From Asterias rubens (Eukaryota > Echinodermata > Asteroidea > Forcipulatida > Asteriidae): a stretch of DNA of 64,000 bases. The stretch spans positions 1-64,000 of the forward strand of contig NW_022985719.1 of NCBI RefSeq assembly GCF_902459465.1, written 5' to 3'. How positions within the stretch are numbered: the stretch's first letter is position 1; each line of letters begins with the position of its first letter. The position numbers and the translations under genes were made by a program. Of the stretch, positions 29,892 to 40,072 are shown piece after piece. Under the pieces are notes generated by a model. It was given only the letters and a program-made list of their open reading frames with translations. It ran no database searches and was not told the origin of the DNA.

Positions 29892-32800
29892 AACTGCCGT
29901 TTACCCATCCCACACTGATAAAATGTGTTCAGTAGTCCTTCTGTATCATTTGAAACCATAAAATCACCCAAAAAGTTGTTGACCCGAAATCTGAAATTTT
30001 GTGGTGCCGGCATCACAAAATTTTCAGATTTTGGACCAAAAACCCAACCTTACAAAATTCTCAATAAATCTCAAACTTCTGCTTGTTTACCCATCCCACA
30101 CGGATACAATGTGTTCAGTAGTCCTTCCTGTATCATTTGAAACCATAAAATCACATAAAATTTGTTGACCCGAAATCTGAAAATTTTGTGATGCCGGCAT
30201 CACAAATTTTCAGATTTCGGACCAAAAACCCAAACTTAAAAAATTCTCAATAAATCTCAAACTTTTGCTTGTTTACCCATCCCACACGGATACAATGTGT
30301 TCAGTAGTCCTTCCTGTGTCATTTGAAACCATAAAATCACCCAAAAAGTTGTTGACCCGAAATCTGAAAATTTTGTGATGCCGGCATCACAAAATTTTCA
30401 GATTTTGGACCAAAAACCCAACCTTACAAAATTCTCAATAAATCTCAAACTTCTGCTTGTTAACCCATCCCACACGGATAAAATGTGTTCAGTAGTCCTT
30501 CCTGTATCATTTGAAACTATAAAATCACCCAAGATTTGTTGACCCGAAATCTGAAAATTTTGTGATGCCGGCATCACAGATTTTTTAGATTTTGGCCCAA
30601 AAACCCAAACTTAAAAAATTCTCAATAAATCTCAAACTTTTGCTCGTTTACCCATCCCACCCTGATAAAATATGTTCAGTAGTCCTTCCTGTATCATTTG
30701 AAACCATAAAATCACCCAAAAAGTTGTTGACCCGAAATCTGAAAATTTTGTGATGCCGGCATCACAAAATTTTCAGATTTTGGACCAAAATCCCAAATTT
30801 ACAAAATTCTCAATAAATCTCAAACTTTTGCTCGTTTACCCATCCCACACTGATAAAATGTGTTCAGTAGTCCTTCATGTATCATTTAAAACCATAAAAT
30901 CACCCAAAATTTGTTGACCCGAAATCTGAAAATTTTGTGATGCCGGCATCACAGATTTTTTTAATTTTGGACCAAAAACCCAAACTTACAAAATTCTCAA
31001 TAAATCTCAAACTTTTGCTCGTTTACAGTAGTCCTTCCTGTATCATTTGAAACCATAAAATCACCCAAAATTTGTTGACCCGAAATCTGAAAATTTTGTG
31101 ATGCCGGCATCACAAAATCTTTAGATTTTGGACCAAAAACCCAAACTTACAAAATTCTCAATAAATCTCAAACTTTTGCTCGTTTACCCATCCCACACTG
31201 ATCAAATGTGTTCAGTAGTCCTTCCTGTGTCATTTGAAACCATAAAATCACACAAAATTTGTTGACCCGAAATCTGAAAATTTTGTGATGCCGGCATCAC
31301 AAATTTTCAGATTTCGGACCAAAAACCCAAACTTACAAAATTCTCAATAAATCTCAAACTTTTGCTTGTTTACCCATCCCACACGGATACAATGTGTTCA
31401 GTAGTCCTTCCTGTATCATTTGAAACCATAAAATCACCCAAAAAGTTGTTGACCCGAAATCTGAAAATTTTGTGATGCCGGCATCACAAATTTTCAGATT
31501 TTGGACCAAAAACCCAACCTTACAAAATTCTCAATAAATCTCAAACTTCTTCTTGTTTACCCATCCCACACGGATAAAATGTGTTCAGTAGTCCTTCCTG
31601 TATCATTTGAAACTATAAAATCACCCAAAATTTGTTGACCCGAAATCTGAATATTTTGTGATGCCGGCATCACCGATTTTTTAGATTTTGGCCCAAAAAC
31701 CCAAACTTAAAAAATTCTCAATAAATCTCAAACTTGTGCTTGTTTACCCATCCCACACTGATAAGTTGTGTTCAATAGTCCTTCCTGTATCATTTTAAAC
31801 CATAAAATCACCCAAAATTTGTTGACCCGAAATCTGAAAATTTTGTGATGCCGGCATCACAGATTTTTTTAATTTTGGACCAAAAACCCAAACTTACAAA
31901 ATTCTCAATAAATCTCAAACTTTTGCTCGTTTACCCATCCCACACTGATAAAATGTGTTCAGTAGTCCTTCCTGTATCATTTGAAACCATAAAATCACCC
32001 AAAAAGTTGTTGACCCGAAATCTGAAAATTTTGTGGTGCCGGCATCACAAAATTTTCAGATTTTGGACCAAAAACCCAAACTTACAAAATTCTCAATAAA
32101 TCTCAAACTTTTGCTCGTTTACCCATCCCACACTGATAAAATGTGTTCAGTAGTCCTTCCTGTATCATTTGAAACCATAAAATCACCCAAAAAGTTGTTG
32201 ACCCGAAATCTGAAAACTTTGTGATGCCGGCATCACAAAATTTTCAGATCTTGGACCAAAAACCCAACCTTACAAAATTCTCAATAAATCTCAAACTTTT
32301 GCTCGTTTACCCATCCCACACTGATAAAATGTGTTCAGTAGTCCTTCCTGTATCATTTGAAACCATAAAATCACATAAAATTTGTTGCCCCGAAATCTGA
32401 AAATTTTGTGATGCCGGCATCACAAAATTTTCAGATTTCGGACCAAAACCCAAACTTAAAAAATTCTCAATAAATCTCAAACTTTTGCTTGTTTACCCAT
32501 CCCACACTGATAAGTTGTGTTCAGTAGTCCTTCCTGTATCATTTGAAACCATAAAATCACCCAAAATTTGTTGACCCGAAATCTGAAAATTTTGTGATGC
32601 CGGCATCACAGATTTTTTTAATTTTGGACCAAAAACCCAAACTTACAAAATTCTCAATAAATCTCAAACTTTTGCTCGTTTACAGTAGTCCTTCCTGTAT
32701 CATTTGAAACCATAAAATCACCCAAAATTTGTTGACCCGAAATCTGAAAATTTTGTGATGCCGGCATCACAAAATCTTTAGATTTTGGACCAAAAACCCA

Positions 32801-35800
32801 AACTTACAAAATTCTCAATAAATCTCAAACTTTTGCTCGTTTACCCATCCCACACTGATCAAATGTGTTCAGTAGTCCTTCCTGTGTCATTTGAAACCAT
32901 AAAATCACACAAAATTTGTTGACCCGAAATCTGAAAATTTTGTGATGCCGGCATCACAAAATTTTCAGATTTCGGACCAAAAACCCAAACTTACAAAATT
33001 CTCAATAAATCTCAAACTTTTGCTTGTTTACCCATCCCACACGGATACAATGTGTTCAGTAGTCCTTCCTGTATCATTTGAAACCATAAAATCACCCAAA
33101 AGTTGTTGACCCGAAATCTGAAAATTTTGTGATGCCGGCATCACAAAATTTTCAGATTTTGGACCAAAAACCCAACCTTACAAAATTCTCAATAAATCTC
33201 AAACTTCTTCTTGTTTACCCATCCCACACGGATAAAATGTGTTCAGTAGTCCTTCCTGTATCATTTGAAACTATAAAATCACCCAAAATTTGTTGACCCG
33301 AAATCTGAATATTTTGTGATGCCGGCATCACCGATTTTTTAGATTTTGGCCCAAAAACCCAAACTTAAAAAATTCTCAATAAATCTGAAACTTTTGCTCG
33401 TTTACCCATCCCACACTGATAAATATGTTCAGTAGTCCTTCCTGTATCATTTGAAACCATAAAATCCCCAAAATTTGTTGACCCGAAATCTGAAAATTTT
33501 GTGATGCCGGCATCACAAAATCTTTAGATTTTGGACCAAAAACCCAACCTTACAAAATTCTCAATAAATCTCAAACTTGTGCTTGTTTACCCATCCCACA
33601 CTGATAAGTTGTGTTCAATAGTCCTTCCTGTATCATTTTAAACCATAAAATCACCCAAAATTTGTTGACCCGAAATCTGAAAATTTTGTGATGCCGGCAT
33701 CACAGATTTTTTTAATTTTGGACCAAAAACCCAAACTTACAAAATTCTCAATAAATCTCAAACTTTTGCTCGTTTACCCATCCCACACTGATAAAATGTG
33801 TTCAGTAGTCCTTCCTGTATCATTTGAAACCATAAAATCACCCAAAATTTGTTGACCCGAAATCTGAAAATTTTGTGGTGCCGGCATCACAAAATTTTCA
33901 GATTTTGGACCAAAAACCCAAACTTACAAAATTCTCAATAAATCTCAAACTTTTGCTCGTTTACCCATCCCACACTGATAAAATGTGTTCAGTAGTCCTT
34001 CCTGTATCATTTGAAACCATAAAATCACCCAAAAGTTGTTGACCCGAAATCTGAAAACTTTGTGATGCCGGCATCAAAAATTTTCAGATTTTGGACCAAA
34101 AACCCAACCTTACAAAATTCTCAATAAATCTCAAACTTTTGCTCGTTTACCCATCCCACACTGATAAAATGTGTTCAGTAGTCCTTCCTGTATCATTTGA
34201 AACCATAAAATCACATAAAATTTGTTGCCCCGAAATCTGAAAATTTTGTGATGCCGGCATCACAAAATTTTCAGATTTCGGACCAAAACCCAAACTTAAA
34301 AAATTCTCAATAAATCTCAAACTTTTGCTTGTTTACCCATCCCACACTGATAAGTTGTGTTCAGTAGTCCTTCCTGTATCATTTGAAACCATAAAATCAC
34401 CCAAAATTTGTTGACCCGAAATCTGAAAATTTTGTGATGCCGGCATCACAGATTTTTTTAATTTTGGACCAAAAACCCAACCTTACAAAATTCTCAATAA
34501 ATCTCAAACTTTTGCTCGTTTACCCATCCCACACTGATAAAATGTGTTCAGTAGTCCTTCCTGTATCATTTGAAACCATAAAATCACCCAAAAGTTGTTG
34601 ACCCGAAATCTGAAAATTTTGTGATGCCGGCATCACAGATTTTTTTAATTTTGGACCAAAAACCCACACTTACAAAATTCTCAATAAATCTCAAACTTTT
34701 GCTCGTTTACCCATCCCACACTGATAAAATGTGTTCAGTAGTCCTTCCTGTATCATTTGAAACCATAAAATCACCCAAAAAGTTGTTGACCCGAAATCTG
34801 AAAACTTTGTGATGCCGGCATCACAAAATTTTCAGATTTTGGACCAAAAACCCAAACTTACAAAATTCTCAATAAATCTCAAACTTTTGCTCGTTTACCC
34901 ATCCCACACTGATAAAATGTGTTCAGTAGTCCTTCCTGTATCATTTGAAACCATAAAATCACATAAAATTTGTTGACCCGAAATCTGAAAATTTTGTGAT
35001 GCCGGCATCACAAAATTTTCAGATTTCGGACCAAAAACCCAAACTTAAAAAATTCTCAATAAATCTCAAACTTTTGCTTGTTTACCCATCCCACATGGAT
35101 ACAATGTGTTCAGTAGTCCTTCCTGTATCATTTGAAACCATAAAATCACCCAAAAAGTTGTTGACCCGAAATCTGAAAAATTTGTGATGCCGGCATCACA
35201 AAATTTTCAGATTTTGGACCAAAAACCCAACCTTACAAAATTCTCAATAAATCTCAAACTTCTGCTTGTTTACCCATCCCACACGGATAAAATGTGTTCA
35301 GTAGTCCTTCCTGTATCATTTGAAACTATAAAATCACCCAAAATTTGTTGACCCGAAATCTGAAAATTTTGTGATGCCGGCATCACAAAATTTTCAGATT
35401 TTGGACCAAAAGCCCAAACTTAAAAAATTCTCAATAAATCTCAAACTGTTGCTTGTTTACCCATCCCACACGGAAACAATGTGTTCAGTAGTCCTTCCTG
35501 TATCATTTGAAACCATAAAATCACCCAAAATTTGTTGACCCGAAATCTGAAAATTTTGTGATGCCGGCATCACAGATTTTTTTAATTTTGGACCAAAAAC
35601 CCAAACTTACAAAATTCTCAATAAATCTCAAACTTTTGCTCGTTTACCCATCCCACACTGATAAAATGTGTTCAGTAGTCCTTCCTGTATCATTTGAAAC
35701 CATAATATCACACAAAAGATGTTGACCCGAAATCTGAAAATTTTGTGATGCCGGCATCACAGATTTTTTAGATTTTGGCCCAAAAACCCAAACTTACAAA

Positions 35801-35838
35801 ATTCTCAATAAATCTCAAACTTTTGCTCGTTTACCCAT
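29892..35838 (+). repeat. 187-bp satellite array, part 1 (about 32 monomers)
   Basis: Monomers of about 187 bp follow one another; landmarks are TTTACCCATCCCACACTGAT, TTCAGTAGTCCTTCCTGTAT, GTTGACCCGAAATCTGAAAA, GTGATGCCGGCATCAC and TTCTCAATAAATCTCAAACT. Each monomer contains a 46-bp perfect palindrome centred on GCC|GGC, with CTGAAAATTTTGTGATGCC mirrored by GGCATCACAAAATTTTCAG; some monomers have variant right arms (CAGATTTTTTTAATTTTGG). A monomer shortened by about 26 bp (TTTACAGTAGTCC) recurs at 31021 and 32678, 1,657 bp apart, showing higher-order structure. The 60-85-residue ORFs here are repeat artefacts. Confidence 0.97.
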
Positions 35839-36030
35839 CACTCTAAAAAATGAAGTGCTGAATATTGGGTGCTAAGCAACTGTGTGCACCTGTGGTGCAC
35901 AAGCTAGCACCCGAAAGGTAACATTTTAGGAAATCCACACGACGTGCATAAAGTCCTTTGCTAAAAACAAGTGCTAAAATACTTTTGAAGATATAGCACT
36001 TAAAAGTGTAATAATGACGGAAAAAAAAAC
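35839..36030. repeat. Left TIR and subterminal repeats of the CACTA element
   Basis: After the terminal 21 bp, motifs such as GGGTGCTAAGCA, AAGCTAGCACCC, AAGTGCTAAAAT and ATAGCACTTAAAAGTG occur in both orientations. In CACTA elements such arrays bind an element-encoded regulator; here that role is inferred. Confidence 0.8.
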
Positions 36031-36840
36031 CTTTTTCCGCCGTGTATTTTGCCCAGGGCTCCGTGACTTTTGCATTTTGTGGTGTTAAAGCCGTTCAACT
36101 GAGATTTTACAGTCCACAAAAATCTAATCTATAAGGTTAAAGTGAAAAAATAATTGAGCGGGGCGAAATGGTTTGGTTTTTGGGGATTGTTGTGGCCGGC
36201 TTCGTCGTAGGTACAAAACACTGGCATGGTGCAGGTAAAAATCCCACAAGTTCATTTCCACTGAAACTATTTGCATAACAGATGGCCCAATTACTAGCTG
36301 TTATTACAGTATCCGGTGAAAATTGCTAAAAATAGAAACCACTTTGATCACGCCTAATAAATGCCTATAAAGTTTTGATTGGCTTATTTTGCCCGGATCA
36401 CACCAGCCTAGCCTGGAACTTTCCACAGATGCATTGAACATGCGCGCACGGTTTGTTGGCATGGAGGGCCCAGCGCTAGCGAGCTCGTCTGTGCGCGCGC
36501 GCACGGGAAACAACAACCGATCGCCATCTTTGCTGTCCACATTGTCATGTCGGTCGAGTAGTCACAGCTGAGCTAGCTACACAAACGAAGAGGTAAGGAA
36601 ACAATTGTATTAATATAATTACTTTTAAGATAATTGTTCCATTTGTATTCTAACATGTATGTTATTGTTAACGTTTGTTTAGGCAAGGTCTGTCTGGCTA
36701 TATTTTGTGTGAAGCTTGGGCTAGCCGTGTCACAAGGAGTGCCCAACAGCATGCCAGCCAACGCGAAGCCTGACATTGGTCGTTGGTCGTGTTGTTGCAG
36801 GCTTGCTGTTGCTTTGACAGAACGCAACGTCTGTCTAGTG

Positions 36841-37073
36841 GTGTTTTGTTTTGTTTTGTTTTGTTTTGTTTTGTTTTGTTTTGTTTTGTTTTGTTTTGTT
36901 TTGTTTTGTTTTGTTTTGTTTTGTTTTGTTTTGTTTTGTTTTGTTTTGTTTTGTTTTGTTTTGTTTTGTTTTGTTTTGTTTTGTTTTGTTTTGTTTTGTT
37001 TTGTTTTGTTTTGTTTTGTTTTGTTTTGTTTTGTTTTGTTTTGTTTTGTTTTGTTTTGTTTTGTTTTGTTTTG

Positions 37074-37103
<30 letters not shown>
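36841..37103. repeat. (TTTTG)n pentanucleotide microsatellite, about 52 units
   Basis: An uninterrupted TTTTG array of about 260 bp is followed by T8 and G-rich sequence. It lies in the presumed first intron of the transposase gene. The long Phe/Val/Leu/Cys or Asn/Lys/Thr/Gln ORFs through it are artefacts. Array length is likely variable or collapsed. Confidence 0.97.
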
Positions 37104-37104
<1 letters not shown>

Positions 37105-37302
37105 TTGGGGGGGGGGGACATTTTCACTTTTTGGACCAAGGTTGCCAAAATATTACTAGTACTTCTAGTATGAGGCTCGCCAAATTAAAAGAAAAATTTA
37201 TGCTAATGATGACCGTTCTATTTACCCCTCTTTTCTTTATTGTGACACAGGTTTTATTCCCGGGAAGTTCAACCCAACAAATTGTCTCCCCAAGTAGAAA
37301 AC

Positions 37303-39768
37303 ATGGGATATACTTGTTTCATATGCAGTATAATTATTCCAGGACCAGTGTCAAAGTTGATAAGTCATTTGCATATGGCCCATGCACTTTTTGATATGAC
37401 AGATTTACGATTAATTTGTGGTCAGGGAGGGTGCCCCTCATCTTTCATCACATTTAATTCTTTCAGGAAACATGTAATCAATCAGCATCCTCAAGCTGAT
37501 GAACCAGCTTTGCCTCCTATTATCAATATGGAGGACAATGGGAATGAAATTGATCATGAAGATGTAGACAATATGGAAGATGTAAACCTAAATGTCAATA
37601 TTTTCAGTCGTACAAGACAAACAGCAGTTTTTATTGGTTCTGTACTTTCGGAGAGTAATATGACATATGCAACATTAAACAGAGTGATTGCTGCAACTGC
37701 CAATTTCAATTGTGACATTGTACAAAATTTAAAGGCCAAAGTTGTTAGTACCTTAGATGCAATTGGGGTGGATCAAGAAAATCAAAATTACCAGGACTTA
37801 TTGGCAGAGTTTGATGGTAACAAAGCCTTGTTCCATGGTCTTGACACTAAGTACAAGCAAGAGCAATTTCTTGCTGAACATCTAGGCATAGTGCATCCAA
37901 AGACTGTTTTTCTCGGCTTTCGTTATGACACTCGGACTGAACGTAAAAGTGGCAATTCAAAGCAAGTCCTTGTACCAGAGACATTCCAATATGTATCCAT
38001 TTTATCAACTCTAGGAATGGTTCTTGGGGATTTGGATGCAGTGCATGAAATAGAAAATGGACATTTAAGCAGTGATGACAGAATGCGAGATTACTGTGAT
38101 GGGCAGCAATTCAAGACTCATCCTCTATTTTCAACCAACTTGAAGGCAATTCAGATTAGCCTTTTCTTTGATGAGTTTGAAGTTGTAAATCCTCTTGGTT
38201 CGAAGAGAGGAATTCATAAGATTGGGGCTTTCTACTATACATTGAAAAATTTTCATCCTCGATTGAACTCATCATTGCGCAACATCCACTTACTAGCTTT
38301 GTGCAACTGTCTTGACTTAAAAAAGTATGGGTTTGATCCGATTTTAGCTCCATTTGTATCTGAACTTAGGAAATTGGAATCTGAAGAGGGTGCCAAAATT
38401 GTACTGCCAGACTCTTCTGTGAAGACTATCCATGGAACATTGGCACAAGTATGTGGAGACAATCTTGGCATGAATGCCTTACTTGGCTTTGTTGAAAGCT
38501 TCGTAGCAAACAAACCTTGCAGAATTTGCTCAGGTCATAAAGATGACTTCCAGAACCATTTTGTTGGAGAACACTTTGTGCTTAGAGACACAGACAGCCA
38601 CAATGTTCATGTACAAGAATCTCTTGACAACACCGCTGCAGTATCAGTTAGTGGTGTAAAAAGGGGTTGTATCCTGAATACACTCCGATACTTTCATGTC
38701 ACAAAGAACGTTGCTCCAGATATCATGCACGACATGCTAGAGGGTGTAATTCCTATGGAAGTAAAATTAGTTTTTTATAAATTTATATATGACGATAAGT
38801 TTTTCAAACTTGACACTCTCAATAACCTCCTTTCCAGCCACAACTATGGACACTGTGACAAAAAAAATAAGCCTTCACAAATCCTTGAATCAACCCTCAA
38901 AGGAAAAGATCATTCCTTGAAGCAGCATGCTAGTCAAATGTGGTGCCTTGTGCGGGTATTACCTCTGCTGATTGGGTCATTCATTCCACAAAACAATCCT
39001 TATTGGGATCTGATCTTGAAGCTGCGCACTATTGTTGACATTGCTTTTGCTGACTCGGTCACAGAGAGTCTGACGTTGTACCTGAAACATCTAATTGAGG
39101 ATCACCATTTGTTGTTTCAACATTTATACCCAACTGTAAGGCTTCTTCCAAAGCACCACTTTTTGGTCCATTACCCTGAAGCAATGAGAGAAGTTGGACC
39201 ATTAATTAATTCGTGGTGCATGAGATTCGAAGCTAAACATAATTTCACAAAAAAGCTGGCTAGTGTAATTAACTGTTTTAAAGATGTTTGCCTAACTGCT
39301 GCATCTAGACACCAGATCAACGCATGCTGCAAATGGCAACAGCGCAGTCTTGGAAGTTTTGAATTAGAAGCATCTGAAACAGAAAACTACCGTGTATCAA
39401 ATTTGGAGAACTATCCTGCTCTTCTAGAACAAGTCCCAGGACTCCTCCCTGAGGACGATGTTTTCATGACCAAAAAAATAACATACTGGGGTACTGTTTA
39501 CAAGGCGGGTACAACAGTAGTAGTTGGCATGAATGATGAGCTGCCTCAGTTTGGCCAAATAGCCGCAACCATTATTGTTGGGAAGACTGTTGTTTTCACA
39601 GGGAATCTATGGAAAACAAATTTCTTTGATGAACATATCCACAGCTATGTTATCAGAGAATCAAATGAAGTTTTCTTTCTCAAACCAAATATGCAAAACT
39701 TTCGCCCCCTGCACATTAACAGGCAAGGAAATAAATACGTAGTAACACCAAGGAACTACATCTTCTGA
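37303..39768 (+). CDS. CACTA/EnSpm-type transposase, ~821 aa
   Basis: This is the enzyme that would cut and rejoin the element's ends. I start at the ATG at 37303 (MGYTCFICS); an acceptor TGTGACACAG at 37250 lies just upstream, so the 5' leader is spliced. The N-terminus has two possible C2H2-type fingers: CFIC...HLHMAH at about 5-27 and CGQGGC...HVINQH at about 40-65. An acidic linker follows at about 80-100. The core has FFDEFEVVNPLGS (Asp near residue 290), VCGDNLGMNALLGF (Asp near 386) with CRICSGH after it, and APDIMHDMLEGVIP (D477, E480). These blocks are typical of animal EnSpm-like transposases and are candidates for the acidic catalytic triad; the assignment is inference. The ORF is uninterrupted to TGA at 39766, so the protein may still be functional. 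Confidence 0.85.
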   Translation: MGYTCFICSIIIPGPVSKLISHLHMAHALFDMTDLRLICGQGGCPSSFITFNSFRKHVINQHPQADEPALPPIINMEDNGNEIDHEDVDNMEDVNLNVNIFSRTRQTAVFIGSVLSESNMTYATLNRVIAATANFNCDIVQNLKAKVVSTLDAIGVDQENQNYQDLLAEFDGNKALFHGLDTKYKQEQFLAEHLGIVHPKTVFLGFRYDTRTERKSGNSKQVLVPETFQYVSILSTLGMVLGDLDAVHEIENGHLSSDDRMRDYCDGQQFKTHPLFSTNLKAIQISLFFDEFEVVNPLGSKRGIHKIGAFYYTLKNFHPRLNSSLRNIHLLALCNCLDLKKYGFDPILAPFVSELRKLESEEGAKIVLPDSSVKTIHGTLAQVCGDNLGMNALLGFVESFVANKPCRICSGHKDDFQNHFVGEHFVLRDTDSHNVHVQESLDNTAAVSVSGVKRGCILNTLRYFHVTKNVAPDIMHDMLEGVIPMEVKLVFYKFIYDDKFFKLDTLNNLLSSHNYGHCDKKNKPSQILESTLKGKDHSLKQHASQMWCLVRVLPLLIGSFIPQNNPYWDLILKLRTIVDIAFADSVTESLTLYLKHLIEDHHLLFQHLYPTVRLLPKHHFLVHYPEAMREVGPLINSWCMRFEAKHNFTKKLASVINCFKDVCLTAASRHQINACCKWQQRSLGSFELEASETENYRVSNLENYPALLEQVPGLLPEDDVFMTKKITYWGTVYKAGTTVVVGMNDELPQFGQIAATIIVGKTVVFTGNLWKTNFFDEHIHSYVIRESNEVFFLKPNMQNFRPLHINRQGNKYVVTPRNYIF

Positions 39769-39904
39769 ATCTTAAATTTCAATAGTCTCAAACAGCCTGT
39801 GGTGGTCCTAACAATCTCCATTAATGAGACCGTATGGTAGATTCTGCGGTCATCTTACATAGAATGATCCCTACTTTTTTTCTTTCTCTCACTCAGGTCT
39901 CGTA

Positions 39905-40072
39905 ATGCCAGTGACCAGTGAAGTGACTGAGGAAGAACAATGGTTCACCATAGAGCTTAATTCACCATTGCAGTTTTTGTTAATGATATCAGAGGCGTAC
40001 AAGGAAGGTCTAATTTCAAAAAGTGAACTTACATTCTTTTTTACTTCTTTTTTAACTAAAAATAATGAGTAA
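39905..40072 (+). CDS. 55-aa ORF between transposase and accessory gene
   Basis: After an acceptor-like CTCTCACTCAG at 39886-39896, ATG 39905 opens MPVTSEVTEEEQWF and runs to TAA at 40070-40072, ending LTKNNE. The start codon of the next ORF (ATG 40065) lies inside its end, in the 8-nt overlap ATGAGTAA. The peptide is acidic at its N-terminus, then has a hydrophobic patch (LQFLLMISEAY, LTFFFTSFL). I do not recognise it. It could be a coupled small protein, an upstream ORF of the accessory gene or chance. Confidence 0.4.
   Translation: MPVTSEVTEEEQWFTIELNSPLQFLLMISEAYKEGLISKSELTFFFTSFLTKNNE

Noticed and set aside
29258-30016. ORFs spanning 29258-30016 with long X runs
   Set aside because: They are open only because N codons are not read as stops.
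31845-35187. Repeated 63-84-aa ORFs beginning MMPASQ or MVPASQ (also 46007 and 46648)
   Set aside because: They are the 187-bp satellite monomer read in one frame. They start at the palindrome and cross monomer borders; no gene structure or conservation argues for a protein.
37282-37302. Transposase start at the TTG at 37282
   Set aside because: The first ATG in frame is 37303, right before the zinc-finger Cys residues.
36573-37394. Long ORFs of 100-200 codons on both strands
   Set aside because: They are translations of the (TTTTG)n microsatellite, whose pentamer has no stop in most frames.
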